A program made the translations under genes and the position numbers. The notes under the pieces were generated by a model. The model searched no databases, was not told the origin of the DNA, and saw only the letters and a list, made by a program, of their open reading frames with translations. Of a DNA stretch of 64,000 bases, positions 1 to 10,704 are shown piece by piece. The first letter of the stretch is position 1; every line of letters starts with the position of its first letter. The DNA lies in assembly GCA_911728455.2 (NCBI GenBank), contig OU452228.1:6324001-6388000 (forward strand), read 5' to 3'. This DNA comes from Marthasterias glacialis. Its lineage: Eukaryota > Echinodermata > Asteroidea > Forcipulatida > Asteriidae.

Positions 1-134
1 GGCCTATTTGGAAGTGAATAACAAAGGCATGCCCAAATTGTTTTTGATTAGGTTGCGAGGATGTCTATGACGTGGAAAGTTTTTTGCTGCAGCTACCATG
101 GTATTGATGACCTGAAGACAGACAACACAGATTT
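1..134 (+). repeat. Exon A segment, first copy (identical to 3250-3383)
   Basis: All 134 bases are identical to 3250-3383, including the pyrimidine tract and acceptor 'tttttgctgcag' before exon A. After base 134 the two diverge. Continuing from the acceptor (exon start 93), the frame YHGIDDLKTDNTD stays open to a possible donor near 233 ('ataatg|gtaaaa'). A second frame across the same stretch also reads plausibly (FVNKAVNFVRLPYSSLP). I cannot say which frame, if either, is coding. Confidence 0.6.
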
Positions 135-239
135 GTTAATAAAGCTGTCAACTTTGTTCGCCTCCCATACTCAAGCTTACCATCAATGGAAAGGGAAAGA
201 TCGCATCTTTCTAATAATGGTAAAAATAAAATAAGGTTG

Positions 240-1940
240 CTATTATGCAATCCCTTCATATTGGAGTGGAAAGATCCAAACTGCCAAACACTTACAAAAC
301 GCCATATGATTGTGCTTCCAACGTCAATTTAAAAAACCAGGGGAAAACAACTCTTGTATTTTTCGTATTGTATAGAGAAGTTTTATACCCAGGATGTCAG
401 TGGCAGTGCAACTAAAACTAACGTCCTACCAGGGTTAGTACTACTCCTGGTACTACTATAGGCATATTGCGACCAGTGTTGTAGTTAGCGAGCCTTGCAG
501 CCGTGTATTGCACAGCCAGTTCTCTGAAATTACTGACTATTATTTCAAGCACAGCCTGGTGGTTTGAATCAAGCCATGCACAACTGTGGTAGAAAATATG
601 TGCTGTAATGTTATCCCTATTTTAATTTGTTATTATTCATTCACAAATTAACCATGAAAGAGTATTTAATGAAAGACAAAAAAGCTGTTGCTGATTTCAA
701 TCCCAAAAAGATGCAAGTTGATGCATGTGGTACCCTGAGTGTATAGCAAATGTTTTTTTTTATGGATTCCTAAAACTTAAAAAAGGAATGAACACATGGA
801 ACCATACCTCTCCTTTGCAATCAAATATGTGTATAAAAGTTTGATGGTCAAGATTGTGTTGTTTCCAATGGACGAAAAAGAGGGAAACATGAAATCGAAG
901 AGATGAAAAATAACAAATTTCTTCTTAATGGTATGGGGTGACCCAAGTTTCTCCCTTTCATTATTAAAAACCATCCAAAAATACCGAAAATTCCTCAGCC
1001 ATTCTGACACAACATTGCAATCTTAGCAGTAGTCGTCCGCTGGCCAAATGCCAGTTGAAGCATGGCGGCTGGACTAGCTGAAACACCTTGCCAAACGGTC
1101 CTGCCGGCCAGTGGAAAATATGTGCAACAGCATAATATAAAACTCCATTGATCTATCTTGTTTTTTTCCTAAGGAGGCTACCCTTTTCAAATAAAACTGC
1201 AAGCAAATTAAAATGAGCAATATTTATCCAACCATTTTGTCACATAGCCAGACAGCACTACCACCTGATGAACATTCGGGTTTGCTTTATAAATCCATAT
1301 TATTATATTATTATTATTCAAGTTTCTGATCCTCCATAGTTGGTTCGAGAAGGCAGTGCAGGCTCACTGAATTGATTCCAACTGCTGTCCATGTTACGCG
1401 CGCTAAAGGAATTCAACAGCCAATAGAAACATTCCTTTTGCGCCCTGTAAATTAGTCTCAGGTTTCATGTTTTTAGTTGCTGAAAATGTCCACAAAGATC
1501 AGTTACAACTTACATGTACCTCTAACCTGTTTCCCACTAATAAAATATTTTGTTTTCGTTTAGGCCTATCAATAATAACAAATTTCATGCCACCTAAAAC
1601 AGACTTGTGCTCGGCTCAACTGTAATGAAGTAAAATAGTAATGTGATATTGATTGAGATTCCTATTATTGTGCATATCTTTGAACAGTTTTGTTAAATTA
1701 TTAGTTAACACAATTTGTTTTTGGTTATTGTAAATAAACAAAACAAGTAACTATAATACACAACATTGTAACCCAGATTCGGTGCCCAGAATACACCATA
1801 GAGTACAATCAATAAGTATAGCTTCCTGGGTCCTTAATCCTATTTTTATTCAAATGAATTAGTTATCATAACTAAATTACAATTTCAGGGTAATTTGGAA
1901 GAGTTGGCGCGCTGTGCTCGTGCAATGACTGCGCTTCAAC
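240..1940. other. AT-rich stretch with no recognisable feature
   Basis: There is no convincing exon, repeat array or element end here. It holds short A/T runs and a small (ATT)n tract near 1300-1316. It is probably intronic or intergenic. Confidence 0.4.
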
Positions 1941-2700
1941 TCTCAAATTGTTTCCTTGCTGATGTTGTGCTGTATCTTAATTTTCCCCCAAAACATGATG
2001 TCCTATCCCTTTAAAACTTAACAATTTTCTTGAGGCTGATGTTGTCCAGTCCTTCCTTTACAACCTAACAATTCCTCCAATGTTCAAATTGTTCTCGAAA
2101 TGAAGTTGAATTTCCCCCCCCCAAAAAAAAAACGAACTGTCCAGTCCCTCAAAAAATTGCAAACCTAATGATTTTTGAACTCGCAAAGTGTTCTGAAGCT
2201 GATGTTGCGCGTCTTAAATTTTCTTGAGGCTCATGCTCAGTCCTACAAGAACTTGCCAACTTAACCATTCTTCAACATACAAATTGTTCCCAAGCTGATG
2301 TTGTGCCCTCTCTTAAATTTTCCCAAACTACATGTTGTCCAGCTCTTCAGAAACTTGCCAACCTTATGATTTTTCCCAAGCTAATGTTTTGCCATCTTTT
2401 AAATTTTCCCATATTACATGTTGTCCAGTCCTTCAGAAACTTGACCACCTTAAGGATTTTCAACACGCGAAATGTTCCCAAGCCGATGTTGTGCCCCCAC
2501 TCAACCCTTACATTACAAATTACATTATGTTGAGTCCTTCAGAAACTTGCCATACTTTTGATTTTTCAACACTCCAATTTGTTCCTGTGCCGATGTTGTG
2601 CCATCTCTTTAACTTACCCAAATCCCATGTAGTACCCATTGTTATTGGTATAGTTAAAGTAGTCAAAAACTCTGAGTTTCAAGAACTTTGGTCAAGTTGG
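1941..2700 (+). repeat. Minisatellite family I (~100-bp unit)
   Basis: Degenerate tandem units of about 95-105 bp recur with the phrases 'cttgccaac', 'caacactcaaattgttcc', 'aagctgatgttgtgcc' and 'acatgttgtccagtcctt'. The same family surrounds the exon A copies. Short ORFs here (for example 2332-2718) are by-products of the repeat. Confidence 0.75.
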
Positions 2701-2837
2701 GACTTTCTTAAGTTTTGAGTCCTGCATATTGTTTAAGATTTCACCGTTTTCACATCCTCAGCAATTTCAGAAATGATGTCTTTTTGATGTCTGTTTTTGT
2801 TTGCAGACTATTCATCGATTAAAAAGCAGTATCTATC

Positions 2838-2933
2838 ATGGACAAGAGCCTTGTTAATCAGCAGATGGTTTTATCATGGTCAACTTGGAATGAGATGTTA
2901 AGGATGACTATTCATTACCCTTCAGCTTCCGAG
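2838..2933 (+). CDS. Candidate short exon (possible first coding exon)
   Basis: A pyrimidine-rich acceptor ('gtttttgtttgcag', ending 2806) and a donor (gag|gtatgttg at 2934) bound a 127-bp segment. From the ATG at 2838 it is open for 32 codons and ends in phase 0, starting MDKSLVNQQM and ending HYPSASE; an in-frame TAA lies just upstream, so it could be an initiating exon. The donor and the following intron closely match those after the exon A copies (gag|gtatgttgaaacag), which links it to that family. I do not recognise the peptide, and chance openness over 32 codons is quite possible. Confidence 0.25.
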
Positions 2934-3010
2934 GTATGTTGAAACAGTAAATTTTTATCAGCATTGAAACCCTACGCCAAACATATTGTCATGTCAGCCA
3001 CAAACGCTCA

Positions 3011-3245
3011 AGCCAAGTACTCTAATTTTCTTAAGTTTCTCAAGTATTTGCCAACCTTATAATTTGTTAACACTCAAATAGTTCCCAAGCTGATGTTGTG
3101 CCCTACTCAAAGTTTCTCAAATTACATGTTTTCCAGTCCTTTAGAAAGCTTATGTTTTTTCAACATTCACATTGTTCCCAAGGTGATGTTGTGACCTGTT
3201 CTAAATTTTGACAAATTAGATGTTGTGCTGACTTTTACAGTTAGA
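3011..3245 (+). repeat. Minisatellite family I, second block
   Basis: Two to three units of the ~100-bp family resume after the 2934 donor region and run up to the exon A segment beginning at 3250. The stretch 'tatttgccaaccttataatttg' split around 3045-3068 is the counterpart of the site that holds a MITE at 5508. Confidence 0.65.
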
Positions 3246-3341
3246 AATAGGCCTATTTGGAAGTGAATAACAAAGGCATGCCCAAATTGTTTTTGATTAG
3301 GTTGCGAGGATGTCTATGACGTGGAAAGTTTTTTGCTGCAG

Positions 3342-3408
3342 CTACCATGGTATTGATGACCTGAAGACAGACAACACAGATTTTTGAAATGACCCCTCAC
3401 CGTCCGAG
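3342..3408 (+). pseudogene. Exon A copy 2, nonsense
   Basis: This 67-nt exon has an intact acceptor (tttttgctgcag) and donor (gag|gtatgttg), the same length as the open copy at 5312. Its frame begins YHGIDDLKTDNTDF and is then cut by TGA, where copy 4 reads TTG. The splice signals look usable but the reading frame is broken, so I call it a dead duplicate. Confidence 0.55.
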
Positions 3409-3439
3409 GTATGTTGAAACAGTAAATTGTTATCAGCAT

Positions 3440-4390
3440 TGAAACTTTTGGCTTTTCAACTGTCAGTTTTCCCAAGATGATGTTTTTCTGTCTCTTAAAT
3501 TTTCCCGAGGCTCATATTGTCCAGTTATTCGAAAACTTGTCAACTTTCTGACATTTCAACTCTCAAATAGTTCTTGAGAAAATTTCCAATCTACTGATTT
3601 TCAACTCTCAAATTGTTTCTAAGCTGATGTTTTTTGTTGTTGCTTTTTTTCTTCTCCAAAAAGCACGTTGTCCAGTCTCTTAAATTTCCAGAGGCAAATG
3701 CTGTCCAATGGAAACTTGCCAAACTAATAGATTTTCAACTCTAAATTTGTTGAGATTTTACCCAAGCTGTGTTGTTCCCCCTGTTAATTTTTTCAAAGCA
3801 ATTGCTGTACAGTCCTTCAAAACTTGCTAACCTAATGATTTTTGTGCAGATCTGTTGTTTTTGCTGTCTGATAAATTTTCCCAAATTACATGTTGTCGAG
3901 TCCTTCAACATATTGCCAACCTCATGATTATTCCACTCTCAAAGTTTTCGCAAGTTGATGTTTTGCAGTTTTCTTAGATTTTCTTGGCGCTCATGCTGTC
4001 CAGTCTTTCAAAACCTTAACAACCTAACAATTGGTCCTTTTCCATAGTTCCCAGCGATGAAAACAATGGAAAAGAACCGGTCTGTGAAGTCTCCCTTTGT
4101 CCAGAAATTTGCTAGCCTTATGTTTTTGTCAAATCTCAAACTGTTCCGAGGTTTTACCCTCTCATAAATTTTGCCAAACTACATGTTGTCGAGTCTTTCA
4201 GAAACTTGCCGACCTTATGACCTTTCAACACTCAAAATGTTTCGAAGCCGATGTTATGCTCCCCCTGAAACTTTGCAAAAAATACATGTTATCCAGTCTT
4301 TCAGAAACTTGCCAACCTACTGATTTGTCAACACTCAAATTGTTCCCAAGCTGTGACAAATTGTGACAAATTGCATGTTATGCTGACTTT
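3440..4390 (+). repeat. Minisatellite family I, third block
   Basis: About nine degenerate ~100-bp units with the same phrases as 1941-2700 lie between exon A copies 2 and 3. There is nothing else recognisable in it. Confidence 0.7.
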
Positions 4391-4489
4391 TATTGTTAGA
4401 AATATTTGGAAGTGATTTAGGAAGGCATGCCCAAATTGCTTTTGATTAGGTTGCAAGGATGGTTATGACCTGGATACTTTTTGCTGCAA

Positions 4490-4555
4490 CTACCATGGCA
4501 CTGACGAGCTGAAAAAGACAACACATGTTTTTGGGATGACCCCTCACTGTCCGAG
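4490..4555 (+). pseudogene. Exon A copy 3, acceptor lost
   Basis: This is clearly homologous to exon A ('ctaccatggcactgacgagc..', ending 'ctgtccgag|gtaaaatt'), but the acceptor AG has become AA ('ttgctgcaac') and the length is 66 rather than 67 nt, shifting the frame. It is a dead copy. Confidence 0.55.
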
Positions 4556-4643
4556 GTAAAATTTTTATCATCAATTAAACCCTACGCCTAACATGTTGTC
4601 ATGTCGGCCACAGCGCTCAATTCAACTACTGTAATGTTGTTAA

Positions 4644-5101
4644 AGAGGATGGGCCACGCTAGAAGTCTCTCTTTAAAAAAAGTTTTACCCTAAATGCACC
4701 TATAACTACCACGAAAGAATTATAGAATGTGTAGTTATTCCTTTACAAAGGCGGTTCCTGAGTCTCTTTTGACCCCCCGCCTCGAGCCTGAAAGTTGTCT
4801 CCAGAAATTCTTAAGAATAGTGAGGTTGCAGGAAATGCTCCTCTGTCAAACGGCTGTTTGTTGTTACTCATTGAAGCATTGCTCATTGCAGACCATCTGG
4901 GGATTCAGTACTTCCAGTGACGTCATTTCCGGGATTTTGATAAATTTAGGCGGCGGGCTAGTTAAAGGAGTAAAAACTCCCTGCAAATATCACTTCTTTG
5001 GTCAATTTAATGTCACAAAAGAGAAGTTTGTCGGATGCAATAATTATAAAAGCAGAAAACTAAACAATAACGTCAACATCAATCACCATGGCCCATCCTC
5101 T
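4644..5101. mobile_element. TTAA-flanked MITE (piggyBac-like target), 458 bp
   Basis: Perfect 13-bp terminal inverted repeats (AGAGGATGGGCCA at the left, its complement at the right) are flanked on both sides by TTAA (4640-4643 and 5102-5105). A paralogous empty site occurs at 5471-5490 ('gttgttaagtttttcaaata'), holding a single TTAA. TTAA duplication is the signature of piggyBac-type transposases. The element has no transposase, so it would be non-autonomous. The ORF at 4727-5164 is an accident of this insertion. Confidence 0.75.
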
Positions 5102-5311
5102 TTAAGTTTTTTAAATACTATCCAACCTGATGGTTTGTCAACACTCAAATTGTTCCCAAACTGATATTGTGCCCTCCCTCAAATTTTCCAAATTACATGT
5201 TGTGCCGACTTGTAATGGTAGAAATATTTGGAGATGATTAATGACGGCATGCACAAATTATTTTTGATAAGGTTGCCAGGATGGTTATGACAAGGACAGT
5301 TTTTGCTGCAG

Positions 5312-5378
5312 CTACCATGGTATTGATGACCTGAAGACAGACAAAACAGATTTTTTGGAGGACCCGGCACTGTCCGAG
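5312..5378 (+). CDS. Exon A copy 4 (open copy)
   Basis: This 67-nt exon has acceptor 'ttttgctgcag' and donor gag|gtatgttgg. It starts with one base completing a split codon, then has 22 open codons beginning YHGIDDLKTD and ending EDPALSE, exiting in phase 0. It is the only one of five copies with both splice sites and an unbroken frame. The next candidate exon (12087) enters in phase 0 with DYAEVFDTKL, so the join reads ..EDPALSE|DYAEVF... I infer that it precedes the CNB barrel as a helical N-terminal part. On its own, 22 codons is weak evidence; the retained open copy among broken ones helps. Confidence 0.45.
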
Positions 5379-5507
5379 GTATGTTGGAACAGTAAATTGT
5401 TATCAGCATTGAAACACTGTGCCTAACATGTTGTCATGTCGGCCACAACGCTCAACTCATCTATTCTAGTGTTGTTAAGTTTTTCAAATACTTGCCAACC
5501 TTATAAT

Positions 5508-6288
5508 AGACCGATTGCGCGACCAATGTTGACATGCGGTCACGTGACCTCCTATTGATATAACGCCATACAGCTGATGGCAAAATATGTGTAAAGAGAT
5601 ATACCGTGACACGGAGTGACTACAAAAACAGTCGATTTTACTTTTGTTAAGTGATAAACTAGTTAATCAGCCCCTTTATTTAAAGTAGTATGTTGTGGCA
5701 TTAATTTAAATCACATTTCTGTTTCATAATTTATCAGAATTTTACCAAAAATAGGTTTTTTTAGCCATGCACTACCTACGTCGGACGATCGACTATGTAG
5801 CCTTCGCCTGTTGTTTTGTTCATAATGTAGGCCTAAATCTCTGTTAAAAATGGAAAAGTGAGCATTTATACCTAGCCTTGCAAAACTTCAAATAGGCAAA
5901 GGAATCACACAGTTTTGGAAAACAAATTCTTTGGATGATTTCAGCTTCAAAACTTTGAAATTTTTGTGTTGAAAATTGTGTGGTGATCGCGGTTGTCTGG
6001 CCTAACGTTCCTTCGTGCACAGTACACATCGTACACATTTATATGTTACTTGTACAATTTTCAAGACTTGCTGGAACTGTCCTTACTGGCTTTATTCAGC
6101 CACTCGAAGGTCTCTGGTACAAACTCTGGAAGATTTTTTTCACAGATTTCGAGCAAGAAAAGCCTTGATCGAATAAACTAAATGCAACAATCATCGTGTA
6201 TCGTACCGCACTTTCCTATGGAGGCATCGTGTGTGTTTACATTTTATACCCAACACAGGTCACGTGACGCGGGTCGCGCAATCGGTCT
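5508..6288. mobile_element. MITE with CACGTG subterminal motifs, copy 1 (~781 bp)
   Basis: Terminal inverted repeats AGACCGATTGCGCGACC and GGTCGCGCAATCGGTCT bound the element. Just inside each end is the palindrome GTCACGTGAC. Comparison with the paralogous empty site near 3055-3063 ('ccttataatttg') places the boundaries and suggests a 2-bp (AT or TA) target duplication. A second copy lies at 15745-16463. No transposase is visible. Confidence 0.7.
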
Positions 6289-6468
6289 ATTTGTCAACAC
6301 TCAAATTGTTCCCAAACTGATATTGTGCCCTCACTCAAATTTTTCCAAATTACATGTTTTGCCGGCTTGTAAAGTTGGAAATATTTTGAAGTGATTAATG
6401 AAAGCATGCACAAATTGCTTTTGATTAGGTTGCCAGGATGGTTATGACAAGGAAAGTTTTTGCTGCAA

Positions 6469-6510
6469 CTACCATGGCAATAATGACCTGAATAGAGACA
6501 ATGCATATGT
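6469..6510 (+). pseudogene. Exon A copy 5, acceptor lost and 3' truncated
   Basis: It begins 'ctaccatggcaataatgacc' after 'tttttgctgcaa', so the acceptor AG is lost as in copy 3. Homology ends soon after, before the donor. Confidence 0.5.
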
Positions 6511-6519
6511 AATTTTCCA

Positions 6520-6840
6520 AAAATAGTACATAAGTGATCATTATATCATCTGAAAGCACTTTAACCATTCTACGAAACTTAGAGAAGGTGTGACCCAATT
6601 TGACCTTTGACCTTTACCCTTGGTCGAAACCGGAAGTTCGAGTATAGTTTAAAAAAATTGTGTATATGAAGAACTGCAATTGTGGTACAGTGATGAGTGA
6701 TTCATCTTCTGAAAGTTCTTGAACTAATCTCAAGTGTTACACAGAGTGTGACCCAATTTGACCTTTACATCCGGTCAAAATCAGAAGTTGAGGTTTAGTT
6801 TCTTAAAAAGTCATACATACAGATCAACATTTTAAATTAA
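6520..6840 (+). repeat. Two tandem ~165-bp units with 'gtgacccaatttgacctt'
   Basis: Two diverged units each contain 'atcatctgaaag' or 'atcttctgaaag', 'gtgacccaatttgacctt', 'ggtc.aaa.c.gaagtt' and a following A/T stretch. The first holds tgacctttgacctt. This looks like a dispersed short tandem repeat family rather than a gene. Confidence 0.5.
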
Positions 6841-7380
6841 CCTCATTTTAAATTACATCATCATGCACTTTACGTTCGACCGAACACCGTGAGTTTGCCC
6901 AAAAACTTTCAATGTCTATTTCCATTTGTATTTTAGAATAATGCACTAAAGCGTTATGATGAAATAATGTAATATACATCAAGTGGTAATTTAGGAAAAC
7001 AAATTTGCAAAACTGTTCTAGGTTTTAATTTATCTTCATACACTTAATCCCTTCATACAAAGTGGTTGTGACTCTCTGGCCGGTAGGAGAGGAGAGCATT
7101 GTGATTGATTTGCCAATAATCTTTCCTGCCAATCCTCTGACAAAAAAAATGTATTCCCCCAACAAGGTTAGCAAGTCTTGGCAGAATTTTGGACAACAGT
7201 TCACACATTTTATCCTTCTGTAAAAGGACTTAACTCTTTAAAAGCTGCCCTCTCCCCATCATCCATTTAACCAGTTGCCGACGGGATTCATTTTTGTTGC
7301 TGTCCCGTCCCCCTGGCTGGATTCTTTTGGTGGAATTGCCAAAATGTTTTTTCTTTGAGGGTACCGCTGGCACAAAGAAA
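6841..7380. other. No recognisable feature
   Basis: This is unique-looking sequence without exon signals I trust. The 106-codon minus frame at 7230-7550 overlaps a dispersed repeat and is not supported as a gene. Confidence 0.35.
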
Positions 7381-7382
7381 CC

Positions 7383-7690
7383 CTGACTTGACAATGCCAA
7401 GAGAACAAAGATTCTCATTATTGGATCGTCGGTTTTGTTTCTTGACTGAGAAACATCAAATTCATGCAGCGTGAATTGCAAAACAGCGGCCCTTACCTGC
7501 GGTATAGGAGTGGCACTAAACACGGAACCATGGCTCGATTGGCGGCCCACTCTGACTTACCCCCACTCAGCCGAAATACAATGAATGAACAATGGTGGAT
7601 GCCTCGTAATCCCCTTCTTGGAACAAAAGGACAAAAGGTCTATAATTGGGGATTACACAAAAATCCTTGTGTGGGTGAAACGAATCAATA
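7383..7690 (+). repeat. Dispersed repeat, copy 1
   Basis: It shares ordered motifs with 12965-13200: 'ctaagag/caagagaa.aaag.attctc', 'aaattcatgca', 'gaaatacaatgaatg.acaatggtgg', 'cttcttggaacaaaagg' and 'acaaaggtct'. Paralogy over ~250 bp with indels points to an interspersed repeat of unknown class. Confidence 0.5.
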
Positions 7691-7699
7691 GACGGCTTG

Positions 7700-8120
7700 T
7701 GTATGGTATGTTCTGCGCATGCTCTGTAGTTGATTGACCGGGTGACCTTCCCTTCGTTGGTTCAAAATTACATTAAGGCATCGCAAGATGACCTCCGTTT
7801 CCAAGCAGGGGAAACATTTGCATGTTTTCACGTCATCCCGTGTCAACTGGTTGGAACACTTGGCTTACTGTTGCTACACTTGGTTTTATATATTTGTTTT
7901 AACGCACATTGGTGGAATCTGTGTCCACACTGGTTCTTTCAATCTTGCATGTACAATTTGCAAGCAGTAAATCACTGATTATTTTATCACTGATGAGTGT
8001 ACATGTATGTGAAGGTTATAAAAACATTCTCCAAATTAATAAAACAAAATCAACAAGTAATAAAAAACATTCTCAATATTTAGAACAAGTCTGCAAGGTT
8101 TGGGAATCGTTCCCTCTAAT
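7700..8120. other. No recognisable feature
   Basis: Low-complexity and unique sequence; no splice-flanked open frame or element end was found. Confidence 0.35.
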
Positions 8121-8485
8121 TTAGAAACAAATTGACCAGTTGCAAATGAGGAAGATCACTGTTTGTGACAAATCTGCCAAGACACTTAACCATTATTGCT
8201 GCGTCCTTCGGATGGGACGTAAAAGCTGTACATGTAGGTCCTGTGTGTTGTGAAATGCACGTAAAAGAACCCAGTGCACTTATCAAAAAGAGAAGGGTTT
8301 GCCCTGGTGTTCCTGGTTTGATCGGCTGCAGATTGCGCCACAGCACCTTGTAAGCCTTTACATGGTGCTTTGTAAAGGAATAAGTCTCATACTTCAAAAC
8401 GTAACTCCACAGACTTTGCAGAAAAAAATACTGAGCGCTTTGAGACTCCCATCGGGTGTGATATAAGAACTGCGTATTATTATTT
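8120..8485 (+). mobile_element. tRNA-derived SINE, 5'-truncated copy
   Basis: The body includes 'cttcggatgggacgtaaa', 'gcacgtaaaagaacccagtg' and 'gcgccacagcaccttgtaa', and the 3' end 'tgatataagaactgcgtattattattt'. The same ordered modules occur at 8818, 10705, 12358 and 13735. The tRNA-like head seen at 8818 is missing here. Confidence 0.7.
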
Positions 8486-8817
8486 ATCTACTTTCGCCGA
8501 GTAGAATTTAGTTCTGATAAGAACTCGTCCTGCTTAGTTCTAAAAGAAGTTGTGTTTTTCTGGTAAATGCTCATCCCGCTTAGTTTTAAAAGAACTTGTC
8601 CTTTATCTGCTTTCACCGAGTAGAATTTAGCTTATTAGCTCTGAAAAACTTGTCCTTATATTCATCTACTTCTGCTGAGTAGTGTATTGTTCTTATAAAT
8701 GCTCCTCCCGCTTAGTACTAAAATAAGTTGCCCTTCTATTTATCTATTTTCACTGAGTATATTTTAGTTCCGATAAGAACTCGTCCTGCTTAGTTCTAAA
8801 ATAAGTTGTCCTTTCTA
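8470..8817 (+). repeat. Minisatellite family II (78-bp unit), left block
   Basis: Units contain 'gaactcgtcctgcttagttc', 'aaaagaacttgtcc', 'tttatctacttttgctgagt' and 'agaatttagttctgataa', about 78 bp per unit. The array is split by a SINE at 8818-9115. Confidence 0.75.
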
Positions 8818-9115
8818 TGGCTTGTCTTGGCCGAGTGGATAAGAACACAGGACTCAAGCTCTGGTTTTTCTGATCAGTAGAGTGTGGGATCGAGTCCCAG
8901 TCATGACACTTGTGTCCATAAGCAAGACCCTTCACCATTATTGCTGTGTCCTTCGGATGGGACGTAAAGCTGTACATGTAGGTCCTTTGTGTTGTGAAAT
9001 GCACGTAAAAGAACCCAGTGCACTTATAAAAAAAGGGGGTCTGTCCAGGTGTTCCTGGTTTGAGCTGCTGCAGATTGCGCCACAGCATCTTGTAAACCGT
9101 TAACTTAGAAACAAA
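8818..9115 (+). mobile_element. tRNA-derived SINE with box A and box B
   Basis: The head 'cttggccgagtggataaga' resembles box A of a Leu/Ser-type tRNA, and 'ggatcgagtccc' resembles box B, giving an internal RNA polymerase III promoter. The body shares 'cttcggatgggacgtaaagc', 'cacgtaaaagaacccagtgc' and 'ttgcgccacagcatcttgtaa' with the other copies. It lacks the (ATT)n tail. It lies inside the family II array, so it either inserted there or was present while the array grew. Confidence 0.7.
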
Positions 9116-9189
9116 TTGGCCAGTTGCAAATGAGGAAGATTGCTGTTTGTGGCAAATCTGCCAAGCACAAAAATGTCCCCAATTTAGAA

Positions 9190-10330
9190 TGAATCTCTTC
9201 GCTGCTCCGAATAGATGCCCCTGATAAAAGCTTGCACCGCTTAATTGTAAAAGAACTTGCCCTTTAATTTATCTACTTTTGTAAAGTAGAATTTGGTTCT
9301 GATAAGTACTTGTCAAGCTTAGTTCTGAAACGACTTTGTCTTTTTTATTTATCTACTTTTGCTAAGTAGAATTTAGTTCTGATATGAACTTTTCCTGCTT
9401 ATTTATAGAAGACCTTGTTGTTCTCTTTATCCACTTATACTGAGTAGAATTTAGTTTTGATGAGAACTGGTAGTTCTGAAAAAACTTGTCCTTTTTGTAT
9501 TCATTTTTGCTGAGTACAATTAAGTTCTGATAAATTCTCGTCCTGTTTAGTTAAAAAAGAATTTGTCCCTTTATTTATATACTTTTGTTAAGTGGAATGT
9601 AATTCTGATAAGAACTCGTCCTGCTTAGTTCTGAAATAACTTTTCCTTTTTTTATCCATTTTTGCTGAGAAGAATTTAGTTCTGATAAGAACTTTTCCAG
9701 CTTAGTTCTGAAAGAACCTGTCTTTTTATTATTTATCTACTTTTTCTCATGAGAACTCGTCCTGCTTATTTATAAAAGAACTTGTCCTTCTGTTTATCTA
9801 CTTTCGGTGTGTAGAATTTAGTTCTGTTAAGAACTCATCCTGCTTAGTTCTAAAAGAACTTGTCTTTTCATTTATCTACTTTTGCTGAGTAGAATGTAGT
9901 TCTGGTAAATTCTCATCCCGCTTAGTTTTAAAAGAACTTGTCCTTCTGTTTATCTACTTTCGGTGTGTAGAATTTAGTTCTGTTAAGAACTCATCCTGCT
10001 TAGTTCTAAAAGAACTTGTCTTTTCATTTATCTACTTTTGCTGAGTAGAATGTGGTTCTGGTAAATTCTCATCCCGCTTAGTTTTAAAAGAACTTGTCCT
10101 TTATCTGCTTTCACCGAGTAGAATTTAGTTTTGATAAGAACTTTCCCTGCCAAGTTCTGAAAAACTTGTCCTTCTATTTATCTACATTTGCTGAGTAGAG
10201 TATAGTTCTTCTAAATGCTCGTCCTGCTTAGTTGTAAAAAAAGTTGTCCCTCTATTTATCGACTTTCACCGAGTAGAATTTAGCTTTGATAAGAAATCGT
10301 CCTGCTTAGTTCTGAAATAACTTGTCCTGC
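9190..10330 (+). repeat. Minisatellite family II, right block
   Basis: About 14 units of the 78-bp repeat. A two-unit higher-order copy of 156 bp is nearly exact (the phrase 'ttctgtttatctactttcgg' occurs at 9788 and 9944). No exon is embedded. Confidence 0.8.
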
Positions 10331-10704
10331 CATTTTTTCTGGGGAAACCAGGGAACTTCCAATAACGAGTCAACAAGTTACAAAAATATTCAAAACATTT
10401 ACAACAATTTTTCCGGGTGCCCCCTAGTTAAAATAACGTCGGGAGAACAAGTTACATGTTATATTTTTTACAGTTCCAAATTCAGAAACAAGTCATTGAG
10501 TTTCAGAAAAGTTCCTAAAAACTTTTGAGTTACAGACGATTCTCCCAATTTAGAAACCACTTTTTGTTCTCACCAGTTCAACCTTGCATTCCAGTTTTAG
10601 TTTTACCATTCTTCATCTTGTCAAAATAGAACTAATTAGTTTTTAAAATTCACTGTATGTAAATTTGTTTTATGTTTGTTGTGATCATTGAGATTTCTTA
10701 CTGT
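10331..10704. other. No recognisable feature
   Basis: Unique sequence after the minisatellite; the 68-codon frame at 10322 has no support. Confidence 0.35.

Noticed and set aside
4727-5164. 145-codon + frame
   Set aside because: It lies almost wholly in the TTAA-flanked MITE at 4644-5101 and runs on into minisatellite; it matches no family.
6590-6625. tgacctttgacctt as a nuclear-receptor DR1 site
   Set aside because: The motif is part of a tandem unit of a dispersed repeat, and the second unit does not keep the half-site pair.
7230-7550. 106-codon minus frame
   Set aside because: It overlaps a dispersed repeat whose second copy (12965-13200) does not keep the frame.
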